64,000 nucleotides of DNA from Gyrodactylus bullatarudis (Eukaryota; Platyhelminthes; Monogenea; Gyrodactylidea; Gyrodactylidae), in the NCBI GenBank assembly GCA_012064415.1, contig SSNU01000792.1, forward strand, positions 1-64,000. The letters are read 5' to 3'. Of this stretch, positions 56,835 to 64,000 are shown piece after piece. How positions within the stretch are numbered: the first letter of the stretch is position 1; every line of letters begins with the position of its first letter. The position numbers and the translations under genes were made by a program. The notes below the pieces were generated by a model. That model was not told where the DNA came from, did no database searches, and worked only from the letters and a program-made list of their open reading frames with translations.

Positions 56835-57389
56835 GATATATTTTATAGATAAAAAGCGAAATTCATGAAAAAAAAACTTAGTTAGTCACAGATGAGCGAT
56901 AAGGGTGAATGTTTCGCAAGCTACACGAATACTCGAGAAAGATATTTATTATTTCATATATCTACTCAGCAGTAGTTACGAGATTTAATGTAATTATGGG
57001 TCATTGAAAAATCTGTGATTCAGAATTATCGAGTTGAAAAAATTCGATTTTCTAAATTAATCGTCCATATACTTACAAGTAATTTTGTGATTATTTCCCT
57101 TTAATGCGCGGAATCATATGTTTCTGTGTTAAATATCTTTGTAATCTCCTGTTTACTTGAAAGTAGATATGGGATATAAAATATTTTTTCACTCAAATTT
57201 CCTCTGGTGGTCTGAATCACGAATTTTAGAAATTCTCTCGATGCGTATTAGTTATCGCGTTTTCTTTAAATTCCTATCTACTTTAAAGTAGTTTCTATAC
57301 TAAACACAAGTGACTTAGACTAGATCTACTATTCCTATTTGTTTAAATAAAATTCAGTAACAAGTATATTAGGAAGTTAAATTAAATTT
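56835..57389. other. Spacer between convergent bZIP and DDX18 genes
   Basis: About 550 bp of AT-rich sequence with no recognised feature. Confidence 0.5.
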
Positions 57390-57399
57390 TTTATTTATT
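57390..57399 (-). terminator. Poly(A) signals overlapping the DDX18 stop codon
   Basis: On the minus strand the sequence reads AAATAAATAAA. One AATAAA includes the stop codon TAA and another begins within it, so the 3' UTR may be only about 20 nt long. Confidence 0.5.
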
Positions 57400-59019
57400 T
57401 AATTTTCCTATAGATTTTTGCCTTTTTCAATTTTTCCTGATCCATATTGTGGGGCAGGTATCGTTTCAATGCTTTCTCATTCTTCTTCGAGTAATTAACG
57501 TTAAGATCAACTTTTGGGATTTCAGTCAATCCACAAGTACGGGCAGCTGCTGCCAAGTCGAGTTGGGCTACATTAAAACACTCGGTCAGGGTATGCGATG
57601 CATAGGTGCGGACCATACCCTTGAAAGCTTCTTGTGCACTACTAGCAAGGTAATAGTTAGTTGATATCAGCTTCTCTAGAGCGGGTTGAGCATCAATCAT
57701 TTTACTCTGGGCTATTTCGAATTCAACCTAAAATGCATTCAAAATATAAGGAATTTGTGGACTGAATTTAATCTAATGTGCCTTACAAGTTTAACTTTGG
57801 CCTTTTTCAAAATGTCGAGAAAGTCCATTTCATGAGGCCTAAGGACAAGGAGGGAATTTCCTTCACTGCCAGCTCTCGCTGTGCGACCAACACGATGGAT
57901 ATATTCCTTTGCGTCATCTGGAGGATCATATTGAAGTATCCAATCAACTTTTGGGATATCCAAGCCTCGAGCTCCAACATCAGTACACAAAAGGGTTGCA
58001 ACATCATCCTTACAAAACTGAAGAAACGTGGTAGTTCTCTTGGATTGCTTTTGACGTCCGTGGATGGCCAAGACTGGCATATCAATGTAATTCAAAAGTT
58101 CATAATAGAATTTAACTTCCATACACGATGACATGAATACCATGTTTTTCTTGTCTTTATTCTTCTTGAGAAATGTGTAGAGAAGACAAAACTTTCTCTC
58201 TGGACTGCAGACGACGTAGCCCTGTTCAAGACCATCAACTGTAGCTTCATTGCAGTCATCATCAACACCGATCATCATGCAGTCTGCTTTCAGAGCAGAC
58301 TTCGCCAGGGCTCTTGTCTTATCATTGATTGTGGCAGAGAACAAGAGTGTTTGACGAGTCTTGGGAATCAACTTGAGGATTTGTTGCATCTCCAATTCAA
58401 AACCAATGTCAAGCATTCTATCAGCTTCATCAACAACTAACATCTTTAGGTTGTGTATAATGATGCTATCTGAATTAGACAAGTGATCTAAAAGACGACC
58501 CGGTGTAGCTACAAGGATGGTAACACCTTTTTCAAGATTTTGAGTTTCTGACTGACGATTGTTTCCTCCCATAATAAGACCTGTTCTGATCTTTGTAAAC
58601 TGAATCAATTCACGTAAGACACCATACGTTTGTATGGATAATTCGCGAGTTGGTGAAATAACTATGGCACCAGTTCCATTGTGAGGCTGAAGGTTGAGGC
58701 GTAAAACATTATTTACAAGTGGAATCAGGAAAGCGAGAGTCTTTCCCGAACCAGTTTTAGCGGAAGCCATAAGATCATGTCCCTTGAGCGCATAAGGAAT
58801 AGCAGAATGCTGAATTTTGGTCATTTTCTTCAATTCCATTGCTTCGAGAGCTTTTATGATTTCTGGTCTAAGCTCAAGCTTGGAAAATTCTTCAGGACAC
58901 TCGGGTAAAATTTCATTTTCAGGAGCTTCTTGAATTTCTTTATTTGTGGTTTGCTGTTTATTATGCAGCTGATTCAACTTCTTCTTTAACTTTTTCTGAC
59001 CAGAGTATTGCTTCGGCAT
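57395..59019 (-). CDS. DDX18: DEAD-box RNA helicase DDX18/Has1 (521 aa)
   Basis: Exon 1 is 59019-57787 and exon 2 is 57727-57395, with a 59-nt intron (57728-57786) joined in phase 0. A Lys-rich N terminus precedes the helicase core: Q-motif region MTKIQHSAIPYA (66-77), Walker A AKTGSGKT (87-94), PTREL (123-127), TPGR, DEAD (197-200), SAT (228-230), ARGLDIP and HRVGRTAR (375-382). The stretches GLEQGYVVC, LLNYIDMPVLAIHG and DWILQYDPPDD, and the C-terminal LEKLISTNYYLASSAQEAFK to YASHTL segment, identify the DDX18/Has1/Pitchoune branch. These proteins act in the nucleolus in pre-60S ribosome assembly. Its length resembles yeast Has1. A Gly replaces the usual first Ala of DVAARG. It shares a promoter with PQBP1. 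Confidence 0.93.
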
Positions 59020-59115
59020 ACTAATATTTCAAATTATCACTAATACCAAACAAAAAACAGTGGTAAGCTTTTCAAAGTTTTTGCGAATTTTTCTTGTGAG
59101 TAATCAAATTTTCAA
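59020..59115. promoter_or_regulatory. Bidirectional promoter between DDX18 and PQBP1
   Basis: The two start codons point away from each other and are separated by 96 bp. No TATA box is obvious. Both genes are RNA-processing housekeeping genes, so co-regulation is plausible. Confidence 0.5.
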
Positions 59116-59866
59116 ATGGGATTACCAAAGGCTCTTTTGGAGAGACTTAATAAAAGGGGTTTGGTGCCTAAGCAAGAGTCTAAGGGTAATAATTATTCTT
59201 ATAATCTTGATAGACGAGGAAATTTTTGCGGAGGATTACGATGAAACCAACGCCATAACTGTGAAAAACACCAAAAGTAATGCCAACGAAATTGACAAAT
59301 ACAGTGATTGTTTGATAAGAGAAACTGCAAATTGTCCTAAAATAGACAATCCATACCACAACTGTACATCCTCTTGCTTTGAAGAATTCGGACAATTAAA
59401 GTTTAAGCCTGATGCAAAGGTGAACAAGTTGAGAGATAGAATGTTGAAAAAGTATCCTCTTCCAGCTAACTGGGTTGAGGTAGGTGATCCCAAGACAAAT
59501 AGATTCTTCTACTGGAATTTGGTCAATGACGATGTCTGTTGGTTGTCTCCAATTCATCCACGAGCCCAAATCACAAGGCCATCTGATCAGATTAAAGAGA
59601 TGTATTTGAAGAATCATCAACTAAGAGAATCTGAACAAGATATTGATGAAAGGAACTTTGATGAGGATCGAAGAAAAGCGAGTAGAAGAAGACGCAGATC
59701 ATCTAGCCGAGGTTCCTCTTCCAGCAGAGAATCGAGGCACAGTATTTCGCGAGAGCGTCGTAGACGCCGAAGAAGATCTGATTCTGATGAAAATAGGTAT
59801 GCTAGAAGACGTTCATTGTCTCGAACTCCCAGTTCAAGGAGTCGCTCTCATTCAAGAAGTCCCTGA
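59116..59866 (+). CDS. PQBP1: Polyglutamine-binding protein 1 homologue (240 aa)
   Basis: Exon 1 (59116-59185) encodes MGLPKALLERLNKRGLVPK, like the PQBP1 N terminus. Exon 2 (59214-59866) starts DEEIFAEDYD, the conserved acidic EEIIAEDYD block. The 28-nt intron 59186-59213 (GTAATA ... TGATAG) must be removed, because the exon 1 frame otherwise stops. A Cys motif follows (CPKIDNPYHNCTSSC, 64-78), then a WW domain (about 104-138: YPLPANWVEV, RFFYWN, CWLSPIHP; Trp110 and Trp133). The C terminus is an Arg/Ser-rich tail (SRRRRRSSSRGSSSS onward) ending SRSRSHSRSP. The long vertebrate polar repeats and the C-terminal spliceosome-binding segment are absent or replaced. A role in nuclear pre-mRNA splicing and transcription is expected. 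An AATAAA begins 2 nt past the stop. Confidence 0.85.
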
Positions 59867-59867
59867 T

Positions 59868-59873
59868 AATAAA
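59868..59873 (+). terminator. Poly(A) signal of PQBP1
   Basis: AATAAA starting 2 nt after the TGA stop codon. Confidence 0.6.
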
Positions 59874-60253
59874 TCTTGTTGGGTTTTTTTGTAAATATAT
59901 ATATATTAATAACATAATTTCATATTTTTCTTAAAGATTCTTGCTTGCTACACACAGTAAGTTAATAATAATCTGTAAACAGTAGTGTAAAAAGAATTTG
60001 CAAAAATCAAAACATTTGATCATTTGAAGGGAAATTTTGAATAAGGAAGTGGGTCAGAAATTTCCAATTAGTATTAATATAAATCAAAATAACTAAATTT
60101 TTTCAGTTTTTCTCGGAGACACGCATCTTGGTAAAAATAAATGAGAATACAAGAAAAAAATCATTGAATAACGTTTTCGTCATTGTTAATAAAAGAGGGG
60201 GCGAACAGGAGAGAGATGAATAATTTACGAGTTTACTAAGAATATCAACAGAG
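59874..60253. other. Spacer between convergent PQBP1 and DRP1 genes
   Basis: About 380 bp, presumably containing the DRP1 3' UTR. A short TA repeat (about 59895-59906) is the only structure noticed. No canonical minus-strand AATAAA was spotted. Confidence 0.45.
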
Positions 60254-62554
60254 TTACCAAAGATTCGTTTCCCTAATTTCACTAATAATCTGTGAGGCAC
60301 GATTGAGAGCCTTGAGCATTTCAGCGGCTTCCTTCCTCCTTTGGGCGACATGGACGCTTTCTTTGAGAAGCTGGTTGTACTCCTCTTGTTTATAGAGTTT
60401 TGAGACTAATTCACTTTGCAAGTTGTCCTTGACAAAATTGACTAGAAAATGCATGATGGCTTTCGGGACAGAATCCTGAATATTTTTGCGTACAATGTTG
60501 AAATAAGACTTGATGAGTTGCTTGATGATTTGGCAATCCCGCTCTTCACTTTCAGTCAACTTGTGTTGATACGCTTCAGTTTGCTAAACATAACACATTA
60601 AAGATGATAATTGATTATTTTTAAAAGTGAATATTTATATCAAAATTACTATGTCTCCGTGAAGGTTTAGTGACTGCACTGGAAGATCATTAGCAGAGTT
60701 TGAATTGTTCGAGTCGGGTCTTTCGATAGGTTCATTCATGATTCTGCGAGATGGAGGTTTATGTTCCTAAAGAGAATACAAAGAGAAAACATTGAAAGAC
60801 TGAATAAAGGTCAAGGCTGTAATGTAGATAATGTAATAAAACTAAAATGATAATACAGGAGAAAGAACAAAATTGCATACAGTACTAGTCTTCTTCAGGG
60901 AATTGCGTAGAGGTAGAATGCACTAAGTAGAGCGTATGAGTTAATGTTTAATCTAAGTGATGAATAAGAGAGGGGGGAAATAACTCACCTCAGCTCTGGA
61001 CTGATGGTATTTGTGAATGGTCCTGGCTTCAGTAAAGTCAGGATGCTTGGTATTTACATAGGCTAATTCGATGGAAATCAGATTAGTGACCATTTGATTG
61101 GTGGGCTGAAGGCGTAGTCTCAGCAGAGAAGTGATGACATCATTAATTCGTTCATAGATATTTGGGAAGCGAAACATTTCTTGTTGGGTTCCACAGTGCT
61201 GGACAATTCTCTGCATTTCTTCGTGAACCAATTCGACACAGCGGAGGCTAGGCTCTTCTAGACGATGAATTTGCCTTTTGACTAGCAGCTCAAAACTGAC
61301 TTCTGGAACAAAAAGGGCTGGTCTTGGGCCTGTTGCATTACGAATGGCAGTGAGAACATCGAGTGTCGATAGTCCACCCAAGGGATCGATAGAGTTCAGG
61401 GTTTCTGAAAATAGTGAATGAAAGATGTAGCATATTCTAGCACCTCCGCATAACTCAGTGGTGCCGATATCTCTAGCGGTACCATCAATTGTATTACAAT
61501 AAGAAGTATTGAACTTGGTGATTATTTGCAATAAAAGTTGACCCTTGTCCTCAATTTCTTCACCAAATGTGTTGAGAAGTGTTTGAAATTGAGCTGCCAT
61601 CACATTGACTCTTGTTTTGAGATCAGGAAGACAATCTCTTATGTGATGCATGAGAAGACGATTGAGGGTTTTGGCAAGATAATTTGTACCGTTTCTTGAT
61701 GCCAAAGATGGATATCTTCGTTGTAGAAAAGATGACTCATCTTTAAGAGCATCTTCGATACTTTTCTTTGAGTTGATATCTTCTTGAGCCCGATTGACGA
61801 CTCCAATGATTCCCAATTTAACAGGAATAACACGACCCGTCAAGAGTTCATGAGCATCGGTACCCCTATCCATTAAATCCAACTTGGTCAAAACACACAA
61901 AGTTCTACGACCGGTTGGATCGACTTTCTTGGCCAATTTTATTGCTTCACTAGTGGCCATGTCAGCATTAGCTGGTGTAACAGCAAGAATAATACTATTG
62001 GGATTATCAATAAATTTTCTGCACAATTCATTGATCTGCTGTTCAATATCCTCGGGCTGGTCTGCGAGTGGGACTTTGGTGATTCCTGGAAGATCAACCA
62101 GGGTCAAATTGAGGACATGAGGACTAAATACTTTAAGATGAATAGCTTCAGCAGATACAGACTTTCCAGAGCCAGCCACACGGTCTGTTTCAACTTCAAT
62201 TTCTCTGCGAACTTCGGCAAAATCAGTGAAAATTTTGCCTTTCACATGTAGAAATTTGGCCCATTCTTTTGATTGGCCATCTCCTTCACTATTCTTTGTA
62301 TCTGTATCATCTTCTGGTACATGAACAAGTTGAAGAATCAGTGGACGACGAGTAACGATGCCAGTACCACGAGGTAAAAAGTCTTTGCCAACTAAATTTT
62401 CAAGAACTGAACTCTTTCCTGAACTCTAGAAAATAAGTGAGAGAAGACAAACCTGTGTTCCGAGGACAACTATTTGTGGAAGTTGAATAGAATCACAACC
62501 AACTGTCGAAAATACATCTTGAAGCTTATTAAGAATGGGTATCAGAGATTCCAT
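60254..62554 (-). CDS. DNM1L: Dynamin-related protein 1, mitochondrial/peroxisomal fission GTPase (661 aa)
   Basis: Exons: 62554-62453, 62425-60989, 60766-60650 and 60583-60254; introns 27, 222 and 66 nt, all phase 0. It begins [15 protein letters not shown] like animal DRP1. GTPase motifs: G1 GTQSSGKS (32-39, split by the 27-nt intron after Gln34), G2 T59 in [10 protein letters not shown]3 DLPG (145-148), G4 TKLD (214-217). Middle-domain signatures include [31 protein letters not shown] and [18 protein letters not shown]. The GTPase effector domain is complete ([18 protein letters not shown], then DMVPK-type and MLKAL motifs) and ends [10 protein letters not shown]. The protein is about 75 residues shorter than human DRP1 because the variable domain is reduced to a Ser/Asn-rich linker. 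It assembles on mitochondria and peroxisomes to drive fission. Confidence 0.93.
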
Positions 62555-62991
62555 TGAAAAATGTTTTGAAAATGCGCTAAAATATAAACAAAACTGCTAA
62601 GTGAATAACCCAATTTTAAATGGAAAAGTTTAAATGTTAACGAGAACTTTTTATGAAATAAAATTTATTATTTAATAAATTGAAATCAGGTAAAAAGATC
62701 TATCTCTAGCCTCCAAAGAATCGTTGGAGTGATTGGATCTTTAGTTTACTTTTAAAAGGTAATGCTTATTCGAAAGAAATAGTGTTTTCGTTATTCATTA
62801 ACTGTATCTATAATTTAGCCAATAAAAATGAGACTATGTGCAGTAATGATATGTATTTATAAAAATAACATAGTAGTATCGCCTAATTCAATAAAAGATA
62901 CTTCAATCTATAGCTTTCATATTCTAACCATCATTTTTATATTTCGTCTTTTATCAGATCAGTGTTGAAAGCCTGAGGTAGGCTTATAGCT
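62555..62991. promoter_or_regulatory. Divergent upstream region of DRP1 and the semaphorin gene
   Basis: 437 bp between two start codons pointing apart. It is AT-rich, with no repeat or exon recognised. It presumably carries both promoters. Confidence 0.35.
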
Positions 62992-64000
62992 ATGAGCTCG
63001 TGGTTGCTCTGTGCAAGAAGAATTATTTTTATTGCCGTTCTCATTACAAGACTACAAACAATTGATGCACTAGAAGACCCATATCACAGTATTAATTTTG
63101 ACGGTAACTCAGTTTATTTACAAAACACAGATCTCGTTAAACAGAGTCCCCATGCGGATTATCACCAAGAGTGGCTGGACTTTAAGACCCAGATTCTCAC
63201 ACCATTTAACTTATCAGTGCAGGGTATTCTTCACAAGGATGAAATTCTTTTAATATCTCTTAGGTAATTTTTACTTACTTTTATTGCACCTACAGTGATG
63301 GGAAATTACTGAGAGTAAACGTAAATTCATTCCAGATAGAGGAGATTTTCGTCAAGTCTCTTACTGCCCAAGAATCATATGAATGTTCAATGGAATTAGC
63401 CAAGACTCGTGATAGTGATCGATTCAAAGGGGTATGAAATTTATTTATTTATTTTCAAGTATGCCTGCAAGACTCATCTAATAACGAGCATGGACTTTTA
63501 CTCGGAGAGCCTGGTGAATGTTTGTTTTACCAATCTCCTTCAATGTCATTGCTACATAAGGAATTTGTACCGACTATCTCTGGAGGAAAAGATAACTCAT
63601 TGGAGTTCACATGACTGCTATGGGGAGTACCCTGGAGTGTTTTCAATCAAAACGTATCCTAGTGACCAGAGTCTGGGAATTTCAAGGCTCTTGGCCAGTC
63701 TAAACATGAATCGAGACTTTTTCAATTCCCCAAGTAAACCATGGTTTTTCAAAATCCTTCCATTTCTTTCTAGGGAAGGTGGAATTTTTGCAAATTTTCC
63801 ATCATCAAAATTCTAGATATTTATTATTCGAGGAGGAGCGTTACAAGGAGGAAGAGAAGAAACAAGCATGCAAAGACGGTGATGATCAAGTGAAAACTTT
63901 TAGGCTGGCCAGAATTTGCACGAGAAACTTGGATGGTGACTATGCCGGGGAGGACGCTGGGAAATTGGTGGACTTTGAAAAGATTACGATTACCTGTCCA
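62992..64000 (+). CDS. Divergent semaphorin, N-terminal part (runs off right edge)
   Basis: Exons: 62992-63263, 63296-63431, 63460-63733 and 63774-64000 (continuing). The introns are 32, 28 and 40 nt, and phases agree. A signal peptide (ARRIIFIAVLITRLQTIDAL) leads into a Sema-type beta-propeller: GILHKDEILLISLSDGKLLR resembles the first blade; YECSMELAK, a spacer and VNVCFTNLLQCHCYI match the family's C-x-NYIRVL ... LYVCGTNAF-x-P-x-C-x-YI; HDCYGEYPGVFSI matches its C-PYDP region; RYLLFEEERYKEEEK and FRLARICTRNLDGDY, then FEKITITC, match YFFFxE and SRVARVCKND.GG ... W-x-TF-KA-L-C. Cysteine spacing is kept while most other residues differ. It would be a secreted or membrane guidance ligand for plexins. 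Which class cannot be told without the C terminus. Confidence 0.65.

Noticed and set aside
59060..59866. 268-codon continuous frame with an N terminus starting at 59060
   Set aside because: The first 51 codons do not resemble PQBP1. The MGLPKALLERL start in another frame, joined by a 28-nt intron, does.
63409..63816. 135-codon frame as a separate small gene
   Set aside because: Its middle is semaphorin exon 3; the ends are the flanking 28-nt and 40-nt introns read through.
1..64000. tRNA, rRNA or CRISPR features
   Set aside because: Both strands were read for tRNA B-box-like motifs, rRNA segments and regularly spaced direct repeats; none was convincing. A dedicated RNA search could still find small RNA genes.

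Overview
The window is AT-rich nuclear DNA from an invertebrate animal. It has spliced genes with GT-AG introns, metazoan-type proteins (a PDE8-class phosphodiesterase, a semaphorin, a C/EBP-like bZIP factor, PQBP1 and Drp1), TATA boxes, AATAAA signals, and many microsatellites and decayed transposons. There is no sign of prokaryotic or organellar sequence. An arthropod such as a copepod would fit, but the phylum cannot be fixed from this sequence.

Layout. (1) 1-14,991 is a sparse region of small genes, most encoding secreted proteins: a signal-peptide protein running off the left edge (minus), a two-exon 72-residue cationic peptide (plus), a 105-residue helical secreted protein (minus), a 359-residue Met/Asn/Pro-rich secreted protein (minus), a 33-codon micro-ORF with its own TATA box and poly(A) signal (plus), and a 94-residue prepropeptide-like protein (plus). 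(2) 14,992-24,475 is gene-poor. It holds relics of a DDE transposase and a Penelope-like element, plus several short dispersed repeats. (3) 24,476-54,870 is one plus-strand gene of 18 inferred exons encoding a PDE8-type cyclic-nucleotide phosphodiesterase. Reading phases agree at every junction. The N-terminal MGC lipidation signal, receiver-like domain and catalytic domain are all found, but no PAS domain is. Its long introns carry a nearly intact Penelope-like retroelement (about 40,990-43,093), two further fragments of that family, and many fold-back repeats. (4) 56,378-64,000 is gene-dense: a C/EBP-like bZIP gene (plus), DDX18/Has1 (minus) divergent from PQBP1 (plus), DRP1/DNM1L (minus), and a very divergent semaphorin (plus) that runs off the right edge.

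The most unusual property is intron size. Seven introns of 27-40 nt are required to keep reading frames open. They lie in DRP1 (27, inside the P-loop), PQBP1 (28), the semaphorin (28, 32, 40), the bZIP gene (36) and the left-edge gene (37). In the same window PDE8 has introns of up to 6 kb. Three genes of the dense cluster also have poly(A) signals within about 10 nt of, or overlapping, their stop codons.

The genes do not form a pathway. PDE8 hydrolyses cyclic nucleotide, DRP1 divides mitochondria and peroxisomes, DDX18 acts in ribosome biogenesis, PQBP1 in splicing and transcription, the bZIP protein in transcription, and the semaphorin in cell guidance.
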